From Methylobacterium sp. J-070 (GTDB lineage Bacteria; Pseudomonadota; Alphaproteobacteria; Rhizobiales; Beijerinckiaceae), in assembly GCF_022829385.1 (NCBI RefSeq), contig NZ_JAKSXX010000151.1, positions 39,800 through 103,799 of the forward strand: 64,000 bases of DNA, written 5' to 3'. The notes under the pieces were generated by a model that saw only the letters and a program-made list of their open reading frames with translations, was not told the DNA's origin and did no database searches. Below, piece after piece: positions 45,988-55,529 of this stretch (position 1 is its first letter; every line of letters starts with the position of its first letter). A program made the position numbers and the translations under genes.

Positions 45988-46884
45988 ATGGTCGAACCGA
46001 TGAACTGGATCTCGGAGGTGGTGCGCCCCCGGATCAAGACCCTGTTCAAGCGCGAAACGCCCGAGAACCTCTGGGTCAAGTGCCCGGATACCGGGCAGAT
46101 GGTGTTCCACAAGGAGGTGGAGGCCAACCACTGGGTCATTCCCGGTTCCGAGCACCACCTGAAGATGGGCGCCCCGGCGCGCCTGAAGATGATGTTCGAC
46201 GAGGGCACCTGGATCGACGTGGCCCTGCCCGAGGTCGCCCCCGATCCGCTGAAGTTCCGCGACGAGAAGCGCTACGCCGACCGGCTCAAGGAGGCGCGCG
46301 CCAAGACCGGGCTGCAGGACGCGTTCAAGATCGGCTTCGGCCGGGTCGGCGGCCTGCCGATGGTGCTGGCCGCGCAGGAATTCGGCTTCATGGCCGGATC
46401 GCTCGGCATGGCGGCGGGCGAGGCCTTCGTGCGCGGCGCCGAGACGGCGCTGGAGAAGCGCACGCCCTACGTGCTGTTCTCGGCCTCGGGCGGCGCCCGG
46501 ATGCAGGAGGGCATCCTGTCGCTCATGCAGATGCCCCGGACCACCGTGGCGGTACGCCGCCTCAACGCGGCCCGGCTGCCCTACATCGTGGTGCTGACGA
46601 ACCCGACCACCGGCGGCGTCACCGCCTCCTACGCGATGCTGGGCGATGTGCACCTCGCCGAGCCGGGCGCCCTGATCTGCTTCGCCGGCCCCCGGGTGAT
46701 CGAGCAGACCATCCGGGAGAAGCTGCCGGACGGGTTCCAGCGGGCCGAGTACCTGCGCGAGCACGGCATGGTCGACCAAGTGGTCCACCGCCACCAGCTC
46801 AAGGAGACGATCACGCGCCTGTGCAAGCTCCTCACCAACGCCGCCGAGGCGAACCCGGTGGTCGCCGCCCCCGAGGCGGCCTGA
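45988..46884 (+). CDS. accD: Acetyl-CoA carboxylase carboxyltransferase beta subunit, zinc ribbon degenerate
   Basis: AccD with AccA forms the carboxyltransferase that makes malonyl-CoA. The 298-residue protein has the crotonase-like core with [19 protein letters not shown] and [36 protein letters not shown] (split family blocks). The N-terminal zinc ribbon normally has four cysteines; here only Cys32 remains ([16 protein letters not shown], then WVIPGSEHH). The start may also be the ATG at 46000. It lies in the conserved trpA-accD-folC order, 72 bases after trpA and 10 before folC. Confidence 0.96.
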   Translation: MVEPMNWISEVVRPRIKTLFKRETPENLWVKCPDTGQMVFHKEVEANHWVIPGSEHHLKMGAPARLKMMFDEGTWIDVALPEVAPDPLKFRDEKRYADRLKEARAKTGLQDAFKIGFGRVGGLPMVLAAQEFGFMAGSLGMAAGEAFVRGAETALEKRTPYVLFSASGGARMQEGILSLMQMPRTTVAVRRLNAARLPYIVVLTNPTTGGVTASYAMLGDVHLAEPGALICFAGPRVIEQTIREKLPDGFQRAEYLREHGMVDQVVHRHQLKETITRLCKLLTNAAEANPVVAAPEAA

Positions 46885-46894
46885 GGCCCGCGCG

Positions 46895-48220
46895 ATGGCC
46901 TCGTCCGACGCCCTGATGGCGCGCTTCCTGGCGCTGCATCCCCGCACCATCGACCTGTCGCTCGGCCGGATCGAGCGGCTGCTCAAGCGCCTGAACCACC
47001 CGGAGCGTCGGCTGCCGCCGGTCATCCATGTGGCCGGGACGAACGGCAAGGGCTCGACCATCGCGTTCATGCGGGCGATCCTCGAAGCCGGCGGCCTCGC
47101 CGCGCATGTCTACACCTCGCCGCACCTCGTCCGCTTCCACGAGCGCATCCGCATCGGCGGCATCGGCGGCGGCCATTTCGTCGACGAGGACCGCCTGGCC
47201 GACGCGTTCTCGCGCTGCGAGACCGCCAACGCCGGCGAGCCGATCACCATGTTCGAGATCACCACGGCGGCGGCGCTGCTGCTGTTCTCGGAGAGCCCGG
47301 CCGACGTGCTGTTGCTCGAGGTCGGCCTCGGCGGCCGGCTCGATGCCACCAACGTGATCGACCAGCCGGCCTGCGCGGTGGTCACGCCGATCGGGCGCGA
47401 CCACGCCGAGTATCTCGGCGACACGGTCGAGTCGGTGGCGACGGAGAAGGCCGGGATCTTCAAGCGCGGCTGCCCGGCCGTGATCGCCGCCCAGGACTAC
47501 GCCGAGGCGGATGCGGTGCTGTGCCGGCGCGCCGAGGCGGTCGGGGCCGGGCCGATCCTGGTCGGCAACCAGGATTTCTCCGTGCACGAGGAGCGCGGCC
47601 GCCTCGTCTACCAGGACGAGACAGACCTGTTCGACCTGCCGCGCCCCAAGCTCGCCGGCCGCCATCAGCTGGTCAATGCCGGCACGGCCATCACCGCCCT
47701 GCGCGCCGCCGGATTCGGCGACATCGGCACGACGGCGCTGGAGAAGGGGCTCACCGAGGTCGATTGGCCGGGACGGCTGCAGCGTCTCGGCCGGGGGCGC
47801 CTCGCCGCGCAGGTCGATGCCGGTGCCGAGCTGTGGCTCGACGGCGGCCACAACATCGACGGCGGCCGGATCCTCGCCGCCGCGATGGCGGATCTCGGCG
47901 AGCGCAGCGACGTGCCCCTGGTGCTGATCGTGGGTCTCCTCGGCACCAAGGATGCCGACGGCTTCCTGCGCAACTTCGTGGGCCTGGCGCGCGCCCTCGT
48001 GGCGGTCCCGATCACCGGGACGATGGCGGCGCGCCCCGCTGACGAGGTGGCGCGGATCGGCGAGAGCGTCGGCCTCTCCACCTACGCCGCGCCGAGCATC
48101 GAGGCGGCGCTCGCCCTGGTGAAGGACATCGCCTTCGAGCGGCCCCCGCGGATCCTGATCTGCGGATCGCTCTACCTGGCGGGGCTGGTGCTCGCGGCCA
48201 ACGACACGCCGCCGGTCTGA
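46895..48220 (+). CDS. folC: Bifunctional dihydrofolate synthase / folylpolyglutamate synthase
   Basis: FolC adds glutamate to dihydropteroate and to folates. The 441-residue protein has the Mur-ligase-like ATP-binding motif VAGTNGKGST near residue 46, TSPHLVRFHERIRIGG, FEITTAAALLLFSE, the second-domain EVGLGGRLDATN near 142, and WLDGGHNIDGG near 318. It starts 10 bases after accD, so the two share one transcript. It ends 234 bases before a porin gene, and nothing recognisable fills that gap. Confidence 0.95.
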   Translation: MASSDALMARFLALHPRTIDLSLGRIERLLKRLNHPERRLPPVIHVAGTNGKGSTIAFMRAILEAGGLAAHVYTSPHLVRFHERIRIGGIGGGHFVDEDRLADAFSRCETANAGEPITMFEITTAAALLLFSESPADVLLLEVGLGGRLDATNVIDQPACAVVTPIGRDHAEYLGDTVESVATEKAGIFKRGCPAVIAAQDYAEADAVLCRRAEAVGAGPILVGNQDFSVHEERGRLVYQDETDLFDLPRPKLAGRHQLVNAGTAITALRAAGFGDIGTTALEKGLTEVDWPGRLQRLGRGRLAAQVDAGAELWLDGGHNIDGGRILAAAMADLGERSDVPLVLIVGLLGTKDADGFLRNFVGLARALVAVPITGTMAARPADEVARIGESVGLSTYAAPSIEAALALVKDIAFERPPRILICGSLYLAGLVLAANDTPPV

Positions 48221-48454
48221 GTCGACCGGCAACGGATGGGCGCGGCCGTCACGGCGCCGACAGCCGGTATTGCCGCGGAACATCTGGCGAGGTCTGATTT
48301 CCGGGCGCCCGAGGCCGTCGATTCGCCGTAATCGACCGGACCGAATTCGCGGCACGGCTACGCTTTCCCCGCGCTGTGGCAGCTAAGCTACATCCACGGC
48401 GGGCACGATCGCTTAATTTCCCAGGCGATCGGGCTAATGCTGGGGACCACAGTA

Positions 48455-49348
48455 ATGAAGAAGCTTCTCACCTCTCTTGCAGCGTTTACGGCGCTCACCG
48501 CCGCCGCCACTGCGGCGGATCTGCCGCGCCGCGCTCCGCCGCCGGTGTTCACCCCCGTGCCGGTGTTCACCTGGACGGGCGCCTATTTCGGTATCAACGC
48601 CGGCTACGGCTTCGATGCCAGCTCCAACCAGGCCAACGGCTTCGTGCAGACCCCGGGCAACCCGGTCGCGATCTCGCCCGCCGGCGCCTTCGTTCCGGCC
48701 ATCCTGGCCACCGGGTCCTCGCTGACCTACGGCCGCAACAACAACGAAGGCTTCACCGGTGGTGGCCAGATCGGCTACAACTACCAGTTCACGCCGGGCT
48801 CCGGTGTGGTCGTGGGCTTCGAGGCCGACGCCCAGTATGTCGACTTCGGCAACCGTCGGCAGAGCTACCTCGTCAACGGTGCGGTCGGGCCGGCCTTCGG
48901 CTCCTTCGTGCCCACCAACGGCCTGCTGAGCACGCTCGACTTCTTCGGCACGGTCCGCGGCCGCCTCGGCTACGCCTTCGACCGGGTCCTGTTCTACGGC
49001 ACCGGCGGCTTCGCCTACGCCACGGGCGACCAGGGCGCGCGCGTCGCGTTCCAGAACTTCGCCGGCAGCCGCAGCAGCTTCGTCACCGGCTGGACCGTCG
49101 GCGGCGGCATCGAGTACGCCCTGCCCACCGACTCGTTCCTGAACTTCTTCCGCTCCTCGGCCGTCACGCTCAAGGTCGAAGGCCTGTACGTGAACCTCGA
49201 CCAGGGCCGGAACTCGGGTCTGCCGCTGGTCGGCGGTCTCGTCACGGGCGCCGGTCTGGTGCCGGTGTTCAACAACGTCCCGGTGCGCAACTCCAACGAC
49301 TTCGCCGTCATCCGCGCCGGCCTGAACTACAAGTTCGGCTCGTACTGA
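48455..49348 (+). CDS. Outer-membrane beta-barrel protein (Omp25/Omp31-like porin family)
   Basis: This 297-residue outer-membrane protein has a signal peptide (MKKLLTSLAAFTALTAAATA), a short Pro-rich linker (DLPRRAPPPVFTPVP) and an eight-strand-type barrel that opens with FTWTGAYFGINAGYGF and ends with aromatic IRAGLNYKFGSY. This is the hallmark of Rhizobiales opacity-type porins. Repeated Tyr/Phe alternation marks the strands. The ATG at 48455 is the better start (GGGGA 10 bases ahead) than the ATG at 48437. A hairpin at 49363 and a terminator at 49411 follow. Confidence 0.88.
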   Translation: MKKLLTSLAAFTALTAAATAADLPRRAPPPVFTPVPVFTWTGAYFGINAGYGFDASSNQANGFVQTPGNPVAISPAGAFVPAILATGSSLTYGRNNNEGFTGGGQIGYNYQFTPGSGVVVGFEADAQYVDFGNRRQSYLVNGAVGPAFGSFVPTNGLLSTLDFFGTVRGRLGYAFDRVLFYGTGGFAYATGDQGARVAFQNFAGSRSSFVTGWTVGGGIEYALPTDSFLNFFRSSAVTLKVEGLYVNLDQGRNSGLPLVGGLVTGAGLVPVFNNVPVRNSNDFAVIRAGLNYKFGSY

Positions 49349-49362
49349 GACCGGACGAAGGA

Positions 49363-49382
49363 CCCCGGGCTCAAGCCCGGGG
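49363..49382 (+). other. GC-rich hairpin after the porin gene
   Basis: CCCCGGGCT and AGCCCGGGG make a 9-base-pair stem with a two-base centre, 14 bases after the porin stop codon. No T-run follows, so by itself it is not a standard terminator; it may protect the mRNA 3' end. Confidence 0.5.
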
Positions 49383-49410
49383 CCTCATAACAATTGGGTC
49401 TTGAAACCGA

Positions 49411-49443
49411 GAAAGCCCGGCCTCGCGGCCGGGCTTTCCTTTT
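49411..49443 (+). terminator. Intrinsic terminator between the porin gene and trxA
   Basis: GAAAGCCCGGCC and GGCCGGGCTTTC form a perfect 12-base-pair stem with a TCGC loop, followed by CTTTT on the plus strand. It stops transcription of the porin gene, and the minus-strand equivalent may also stop trxA, whose coding region ends at 49462. Confidence 0.85.
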
Positions 49444-49461
49444 GTCGCCGGGCCGGTCGGC

Positions 49462-49785
49462 TCAGGCGGTCTGCGCACCGATCCAGCGGGACAGGTCGCC
49501 CTTCGGGGCGGCGCCGACCTTCTGGTCGACCCGCTCGCCGTTCTTGAACAGCAGCAGGGTCGGGATCGACCGGATGCCGTACTGGGCGGCGATCTGCGGG
49601 TTCTCGTCGACATTCACCTTGGCGATCTTCACCTTGCCCTGAAGATCGGTCGCGATCTCCTCGAGCGCCGGGCCGATCTGGCGACAGGGGCCGCACCACT
49701 CCGCCCAGAAATCCACCACGACCGGCTCGGCGGACTTGAGCACGTCCTGCTCGAAGCTCGCGTCGGTCACTTTCACCGTCGCCAT
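49462..49785 (-). CDS. trxA: Thioredoxin
   Basis: This 107-residue classical thioredoxin has the redox motif WCGPC (Cys31 and Cys34) and the cis-proline [12 protein letters not shown]. It reduces protein disulfides in the cytoplasm with electrons from thioredoxin reductase. A GAAAGGTGA ribosome site precedes the ATG at 49785; the open frame upstream is not protein-like. It lies downstream of addA on the same strand (193 bases), the usual order in Rhizobiales. Confidence 0.97.
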   Translation of the reverse strand: MATVKVTDASFEQDVLKSAEPVVVDFWAEWCGPCRQIGPALEEIATDLQGKVKIAKVNVDENPQIAAQYGIRSIPTLLLFKNGERVDQKVGAAPKGDLSRWIGAQTA

Positions 49786-49978
49786 CACGTCACCTTTCGG
49801 GATTCGCCGCGCATCGGGCGGCGTCGAGCGGGCAGGGGCCCGCACGGTTCGAGCAGAATTGGCGACGGGCCCGGGCCGGGTCAAGAAGTCCGGCCCGCCG
49901 GCCGGCCGCACAGGTGGGGACCGGTGCGCCTCGATGTGCGCTGGCGCATGTCGGGCGGCCTTCACCGCGCCGGACGTC

Positions 49979-52900
49979 TCAGGCCGCGATCCCGGCGCGT
50001 TCGAGCGCGGCCGCGATGTCGTCCGCGCCGAGCACCCGGATCACCGGGCCCGAGGTCCAGATCAGCATCGGCCGGATGGTCCGGCCCGGATAGATCTGGC
50101 CGAGCAGCCGGGCGTAGACGGCGATCTGGCCGGCTTCGGCGGGTGGAAGCGGGGCATCGTCCTCCGGCGGGCGGCCGGTCTTGAAATCGGCGATCCGCAC
50201 GGTGTCCGCCGTCACCGACAAGCGGTCGACGCGACCCTGGACGGGGCGCCGCGCACCGCCGATCCGCACCTCTCCCGACAGGCTCACCTCGGCCCGGGCG
50301 TCGGGCGCGAACAGGGGCGCGAGGTCCGGATCGTCGATGATCCGCAGCACCGACCGCACGAGGCCGTAGAACGCCGGTCGGGGCAGCCCCGGCGCCCGCG
50401 CCCGCACGAAGGCGAGCCCGGCCGCCTCCCGGCGCGCCGGCTCGACCCGGGGCAGGTGCTGGAGGAGCGCGTGGATCAGGATGCCGCGCCGCCGGGCCTG
50501 GGCATCGGCCAGGCGCGGCGGCGGCACCCGCGCCCCGTCCGCCGCCCGGAGCGCGTCGGACGGGCTGAGGGTCTGAAGCGCCGGCTCCGGGGGCGCCGGT
50601 GCCCGCAGCCAGTCCGGCTCCGGCGCGGGCGCCTCCGCGGGCGGCCGAATCTCGGGCGTGCGGACCGCCTCCGCGCCGTCCTGCCAGACGGTGGCTGGAC
50701 CGTAGGACAGCTCGACCGCCCGCCCGGCGCCGAGGGTGGCCTCCAGGCCCATCCGCACCATCCGGCACCACGCGGCCTCGGTCTCGCGCTCGTGGCCCCG
50801 GAAGGGCGCGACGATCAACCGGTCCGCCGCCCGGGTCATGGCCACGTACAGGAGGCGGTTGTGCTCCTGCCGCGACCGGGCGAGCAGGGCCGCGCGGGCC
50901 GCGTCGATGGCCGCGCAATCCTGGGTCTTGCCGCTGGACCAGACCGGCGGCACCGCGGCCCCGTCGGCTGCCAGCGGCAGCAGCGGCGGGTCGTTGCGGC
51001 CGAGGGGCTCGCAACCGTCGAGGATCACCACCACCGGCGCTTCGAGGCCCTTCGCCCCGTGCACGGTCATGACCCGGACCTCGTCGCGCCCCGATTCGAG
51101 GTCGCGCTTGACCGTGTGCCCGGCCTCGGCACCGAGGTAGCGCGCCAGGAAGCCGCCGAGGGAGGGGGCATCCTCCCCGGTTTCCGCCTGAGCCGCGGCG
51201 GCGAGGAAGACGTCGATGGCGTCGCCCGCCTCGCCGCCGAGCCGGGCGACCAGCTTCGCGCGCCCTCCCTGCGGCCCGAGGAGGCGGGCGTAGAACCCGA
51301 ACGGCCCGTGACGACCCGCCAGGGCGATCCACTCGGTCAGCGCGGCCAGCCCGCGGCCCGCCGCCGCATCGCCCGTGGCGGCATGGCGGTGGAGCGCGTC
51401 CTCGAGCGTCTCGGCGATGCCGCGTCGGGCGGCGATCCGCACCAGGTCGTCATCCGTGAGGCCGACCAGGGGCGACTTCAGCGCCGTCGCCAGGGTGAGG
51501 TCGTCGGCCGGCAGGAGCCCGGCCCGCCCGGCCGCCACGAGGTCGGCCACCGCGATATGGGCCGAGACCTCCAGCCGGTCCTGCCCGGCCACGGGCACGC
51601 CCAGATTCTTGAGCGCGCGGATGACTTCCTCGAAGGCGGGCCCGCGCTTGCGGACCAGGATCAGCACGTCGCCGGGGCGCCAGACCCGTCCGGCGGTATC
51701 GCCGCTGGTGGTCCAGTCCCGCACCGCCTGCGCGACCCGCCGGGCGGTCACGATCGCGGGGGCGCTGGTCTCCGGCGCGTCCACCGGCGCCGTCCAGGCA
51801 TCGGGCTCGGCCGCGGGCTCGGGCTCGGCGATCGGCCACAGCTCGACGGCGCCCGGAGCGCCCGGTCGCGCGCTCTCGTGGACGGTTCGACGCACGGTGT
51901 CCTCGAAGGACAGGCCATCGTTGTGCGCGTCGAGGGCGAACACGGCGTCGACGGCCCGCAGCACCTGGCCGGTCGAGCGGAACGACAGGGTGAGCGGCAC
52001 GTCCTCGAAGGTCAGCCCGGCGGCGCGGGATTCCGCGATCCAGGAGGCCCGCGTCAGGGCGAATTCCCGCGGCTCCGCGCCCTGGAAGCCGTAGATCGAC
52101 TGCTTCGGGTCGCCCACCGCGAAGCGCGTGCGGCCGCCGGTCCGCGCGCCCTCGCCGGCGGCGAATTCCTGCGTGATCGCCCGCAGGATCGCCCATTGCT
52201 CCGGGTTGGTGTCCTGCGCCTCGTCGACCAGCACGTGATCGATGCCCCGGTCGAGCTTGTACAGGACCCAGCCGGCACCGACCCGGCCGAGGAGGTCCAG
52301 GGCCTTGTGGATCAGGTCGTCGAAATCGAGGGCGCCGAGGCGCGCCTTCTGCGCCTCGACCCGGCGATGGATCTCGGCCGCGAGCTGGAACAGCGCCTGC
52401 GTCCGCGCATGGGCCCGGGCGGCCCGCAGGCGGTCGAACAGCGGCGCGAGCCGGTCGCGCTCGGCGATCAGCGCGGCCTTGGCGGTGGCCGGCACGCTCT
52501 TGGTCCCGAGGCTGCCGTCGGCCTTGGGCTCGTCCTTCTGGGTGAAGAACACCGCGCGGTAGAGCGCCACCGCCTCGGCCCGATCGGGCTCCGCCTCCGA
52601 GCGCGCCCGCTCGGCTTCCGCCTCCGCGAGCGCGTCGGCGAGCTTCTCGTCGTTGGCCTTGCCGGTTCGGAGCGCCTCGACCAGAGCCGGCCGATCGGCC
52701 GGTTCGAGGCCCGGCCCCCCTTCCAGGATCGCCGCTTCCAGCCGCTCGGCGGTCTCCTCGGCGGCGAGGCCCAGCGCCGCGTGGAGCCGGCCGAAGGCGC
52801 CCTCCAGGCCGGCCCTGTCACCGATGAGGTTCCGGGCCCGCATCGCCGCGCGGATCGCGGCGCGGAGCGTGTCGCCCGTCGCCTCCGGGGCGACCCGGGC

Positions 52901-53470
52901 GAGCGCGGCACTCAGCGGCGTGTCGCCGTTCGACACCGCGTCGGCCAGGACGTTGGCCATCTCGATGTCGAAGATTTCCCGGGCCTTGGCCTCGTCGAGC
53001 ACCACGAAGCGGGCCGGCACGTTCGCCTCGAACGGGAACATGTGCAGCAGCCGCTCGCACAGGGCGTGCAGCGTCTCGATCTTGAGGCCGCCCGGCGTCT
53101 CCACCGCCCGGGCGAAGAGCCGCCGCGCCATCCGCAGGCGCTCCGGATCCGCGTGCTCGCCCGTGAGTTCGGCGAGTTCGGCGGCGAGGCCGGCGTCGTC
53201 CAGCGTCACCCAGCGCCCGAGCAGGCGGAAGACCCGGATCGCCATGTTGGCGGCCGCCGCCTTGGTGAACGTCAGGCAGAGGATCCGTCCGGGCGGTGCG
53301 CCGTCGAGCAGCAGGCGCACCACGCGGTCGGTGAGCACCTTGGTCTTGCCCGCGCCGGCGTTGGCCGAGACCCAGACCGAGGCCCGGGGATCGGCCGCGC
53401 GGCGCTGGTTGGCCCGGGTCAGGTCGTCGACGACGAAGGGGCGGGGAGCTTGGGTGCTGGCGCTGGTCAA
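49979..53470 (-). CDS. addA: Double-strand break repair helicase/nuclease subunit AddA
   Basis: AddA with AddB forms the helicase-nuclease that resects DNA ends for recombination. The 1163-residue protein is a UvrD-type SF1 helicase: Walker [12 protein letters not shown] near residue 36, [13 protein letters not shown] (Ia), [18 protein letters not shown] (II), [17 protein letters not shown] (III), [14 protein letters not shown] (IV), [17 protein letters not shown] (V) and [17 protein letters not shown] (VI). A RecB-type nuclease domain at the end has [21 protein letters not shown] with the metal-binding Asp and Lys. addB is normally immediately upstream, but here the divergent minC gene is instead. 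Confidence 0.95.
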   Translation of the reverse strand: MTSASTQAPRPFVVDDLTRANQRRAADPRASVWVSANAGAGKTKVLTDRVVRLLLDGAPPGRILCLTFTKAAAANMAIRVFRLLGRWVTLDDAGLAAELAELTGEHADPERLRMARRLFARAVETPGGLKIETLHALCERLLHMFPFEANVPARFVVLDEAKAREIFDIEMANVLADAVSNGDTPLSAALARVAPEATGDTLRAAIRAAMRARNLIGDRAGLEGAFGRLHAALGLAAEETAERLEAAILEGGPGLEPADRPALVEALRTGKANDEKLADALAEAEAERARSEAEPDRAEAVALYRAVFFTQKDEPKADGSLGTKSVPATAKAALIAERDRLAPLFDRLRAARAHARTQALFQLAAEIHRRVEAQKARLGALDFDDLIHKALDLLGRVGAGWVLYKLDRGIDHVLVDEAQDTNPEQWAILRAITQEFAAGEGARTGGRTRFAVGDPKQSIYGFQGAEPREFALTRASWIAESRAAGLTFEDVPLTLSFRSTGQVLRAVDAVFALDAHNDGLSFEDTVRRTVHESARPGAPGAVELWPIAEPEPAAEPDAWTAPVDAPETSAPAIVTARRVAQAVRDWTTSGDTAGRVWRPGDVLILVRKRGPAFEEVIRALKNLGVPVAGQDRLEVSAHIAVADLVAAGRAGLLPADDLTLATALKSPLVGLTDDDLVRIAARRGIAETLEDALHRHAATGDAAAGRGLAALTEWIALAGRHGPFGFYARLLGPQGGRAKLVARLGGEAGDAIDVFLAAAAQAETGEDAPSLGGFLARYLGAEAGHTVKRDLESGRDEVRVMTVHGAKGLEAPVVVILDGCEPLGRNDPPLLPLAADGAAVPPVWSSGKTQDCAAIDAARAALLARSRQEHNRLLYVAMTRAADRLIVAPFRGHERETEAAWCRMVRMGLEATLGAGRAVELSYGPATVWQDGAEAVRTPEIRPPAEAPAPEPDWLRAPAPPEPALQTLSPSDALRAADGARVPPPRLADAQARRRGILIHALLQHLPRVEPARREAAGLAFVRARAPGLPRPAFYGLVRSVLRIIDDPDLAPLFAPDARAEVSLSGEVRIGGARRPVQGRVDRLSVTADTVRIADFKTGRPPEDDAPLPPAEAGQIAVYARLLGQIYPGRTIRPMLIWTSGPVIRVLGADDIAAALERAGIAA

Positions 53471-53595
53471 CGTGCTGTCCGGCTCGGCTGGCCCGTCTCT
53501 CTACAACAGAATCCGGCCTGCGGAGCCGGCAAGGCGTCACACCGGGCGTTGCGGGATTGCCCCCGGCGCGGCGTGGCCGCATGGATGCGGACGAC

Positions 53596-54333
53596 ATGTC
53601 CGCGACGACGAATACGCCCGTGACCCAGCCGACATCCGAGCCGGCGCGCCCGCCGATCCGCTTCCGCGGCCGCTCCTTCATGGCCACCGTCCTGGCGCCG
53701 GTCCCGCCCGTGGCTGAGTGGCTCGGCGATCTTGATGCGCTGAACCGGCGCGCGCCCAACTTCTTCGCCGGCCGGCCGGTGATCCTCGACCTCGGGGGCC
53801 TGCGCCTGACCCGGGAGGATCTCGACGGGCTGCTCGCGGACCTCGCCGCCCGCAACATCGCGATCCTCGGCATGGAGGGTGCGCCCCCGGCCATCCTGGG
53901 AGCCGGTCTGCCGCCGGCCCTGTCGGGGGGGCGCCCGGCCGGCGAGGTCGCCACGCCCGGCGAGGCCGCCGCCGCCGAGCCGCAACCCAAGGATCCGGTG
54001 CGGTCGCTGATCCTCGACGCGCCGGTGCGGTCGGGCCAGACGGTGCTCCATCTCGAAGGCGACGTGACGGTGCTGGGCGCCGTGGCGTCGGGCGCCGAGG
54101 TGATCGCGGGCGGCTCGATCCACGTCTACGGCGCGCTCCGCGGGCGGGCCATCGCCGGGGCCGCGGGCAATCCGGCGGCGCGGATCTGGTGCCGCAGATT
54201 CGAGCCGGAGCTGGTGGCGATCGACGGCCTCTACCGCGCGGCCGACGACCTCGATCCGGCCTTCCGCGGGCAGGCCGTGGAGGTGCGGCTGCTGGAGGAC
54301 GCGATCAAGCTGGGCCTGTTCGAGCGGGGGTGA
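53596..54333 (+). CDS. minC: MinC septum-site-determining protein, first paralogue
   Basis: MinC, carried by MinD, blocks FtsZ polymerisation near the poles. This 245-residue protein has both domains: the N-terminal FtsZ-binding domain (about 20-110) and the C-terminal beta-helix with the MinD-binding RSGQ motif at residues 145-148, then GGSIHVYGALRGRAIAGAAG. Both domains look intact, so it is not an obvious pseudogene. Its tail (LLEDAIKLGLFERG) differs from the second MinC. Starts at 53581 (ATG) and 53557 (TTG) are also in frame. It is divergent from addA and 439 bases upstream of the second minC. Confidence 0.88.
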   Translation: MSATTNTPVTQPTSEPARPPIRFRGRSFMATVLAPVPPVAEWLGDLDALNRRAPNFFAGRPVILDLGGLRLTREDLDGLLADLAARNIAILGMEGAPPAILGAGLPPALSGGRPAGEVATPGEAAAAEPQPKDPVRSLILDAPVRSGQTVLHLEGDVTVLGAVASGAEVIAGGSIHVYGALRGRAIAGAAGNPAARIWCRRFEPELVAIDGLYRAADDLDPAFRGQAVEVRLLEDAIKLGLFERG

Positions 54334-54711
54334 ACGCCGGCCTCGCCGCGACGGGCGAGCGGCGCCGCCGCTGCGGCCGTCAATCGGGCGTACAGAGCCG
54401 CGGCCCTCATCCCGGGTTCGGTCGAATACCGAGGATCTACCTAGCGAATACCGGGACCGGTCGCTCCATGGTCGCGGCGACGGTGTGACTTTCGTGGCCG
54501 TGCGGCAGCAGCTGAGGAACGGTTTCCGACGGGGCGCTCATCCTTCGCCGGTCGGGACACGGATCCGGACAAGCGAGCTTTGTCAGGGGCTTGCCGCGAG
54601 GCCGGACCGGCCCCACGCGGCGGCGATCGGGCCGGTGATCGACAGTCGCCTTCCGTCCTGGGCCGCCCCGATACCAGGATCCCGGCAGAATTTGCCGACT
54701 GGATCAGAAAC
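54334..54711. other. Intergenic region between the two minC genes
   Basis: Most of the 439-base gap between the minC genes shows no open frame with protein-like sequence and no palindrome I trust. The final 60 bases carry a CtrA-like box. The gap could hold the promoter of a minC2-minD-minE operon separate from the first minC. Confidence 0.4.
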
Positions 54712-54730
54712 TTAACCCTTCGGTAACCAT
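54712..54730 (+). promoter_or_regulatory. Candidate CtrA-binding box upstream of minC2
   Basis: TTAA, a 7-base spacer CCCTTCG and GTAACCAT approximate the alphaproteobacterial CtrA consensus TTAA-N7-TTAAC, with one mismatch in the second half-site. A further TTAAC half-site lies at 54760, 8 bases before the ATG. CtrA controls the cell cycle and division, and min genes are sensible targets. Confidence 0.5.
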
Positions 54731-54772
54731 ACCCGCCGTCAATGGTCCGGTAAGGACTCTTAACGGGCGGAC

Positions 54773-55501
54773 ATGAGCGAGACCCTCCCCGAGCCGATCG
54801 ATCCGGACACCGCCCCCGCGGCGGCTCCGTCCCCGCCCCGGCCGCTCAGCCTGCGCGGGCGGGCCTTCAAGGCCCTGGCCCTCTCCCCCGAGCCGCCGCT
54901 CCCGGAGTGGCTCGCGGGGCTCGACGCGGCGCTGAAGCGCTCGCCCGCCCTGCTGAAGGGCCGGGCCGTCATCCTCGACTGCGCCCAGCTCAAGCCCGAG
55001 CCGGACGCCCTCGAAACCCTGATGCGCGAGCTCAAGGCCCGCGGCATCGCGGTTCTCGGTATCGAGGGCGCCGATGTGGTCGGGGACGGCCTTCCGCCGC
55101 TCCTCGTCAACGGGCACCCGTCCGAGCGGGTCGAGATCCCCAGCGTCCCGGCCGAGCCGGAGCCGCAGGTGGTCACCTCGATCACCGTCGAGGGCTCGGT
55201 CCGGTCCGGCCAGAGCATCATCAACCCGACCGGCGACGTGACCGTGATGGGCTCCGTCTCGTCGGGGGCCGAGATCCTGGCGGGCGGCTCGATCCACGTC
55301 TACGGCGCCCTGCGCGGTCGCGCGATCGCCGGGGCGGCGCGCAACCCGCGCGCACGAATCTACTGCCGCAAGTTCGAGCCCGAGTTGCTGGGGATCGACC
55401 GCCTCGTGCGGACGGCGGAGGACATGGGCACGGCCCTGCGCGGCAAGGCCGCCCAGGTCTGGCTCGATGGCGGCAACATCCGAATGGCAAGCTTGGATTA
55501 G
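54773..55501 (+). CDS. minC: MinC septum-site-determining protein, second paralogue
   Basis: This 242-residue second MinC heads the minCDE operon. It has the N-terminal domain (LSLRGRAFKALALSPE at 26-40) and the C-terminal beta-helix with RSGQ at 144-147, then GGSIHVYGALRGRAIAGAAR, nearly identical to that of the first MinC. N-terminal domains differ more. The ATG at 54773 has GGGCGGA just ahead. minD starts 28 bases after its stop. Both paralogues look functional. Which one is the main division inhibitor cannot be read from sequence, though this one is closest to minD. Confidence 0.93.
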   Translation: MSETLPEPIDPDTAPAAAPSPPRPLSLRGRAFKALALSPEPPLPEWLAGLDAALKRSPALLKGRAVILDCAQLKPEPDALETLMRELKARGIAVLGIEGADVVGDGLPPLLVNGHPSERVEIPSVPAEPEPQVVTSITVEGSVRSGQSIINPTGDVTVMGSVSSGAEILAGGSIHVYGALRGRAIAGAARNPRARIYCRKFEPELLGIDRLVRTAEDMGTALRGKAAQVWLDGGNIRMASLD

Positions 55502-55529
55502 CAAGCTCTGGATCAAGGGAGATCGACGC

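Noticed and set aside
49736..53623. A 1295-codon open frame opposite addA
   Set aside because: Its translation is Arg/Gly/Asp/His-rich low-complexity sequence without any domain, the expected shadow of a GC-rich gene with strong third-position bias. The same applies to the other long frames opposite edd, ansB, the glucosidase and the ABC gene.
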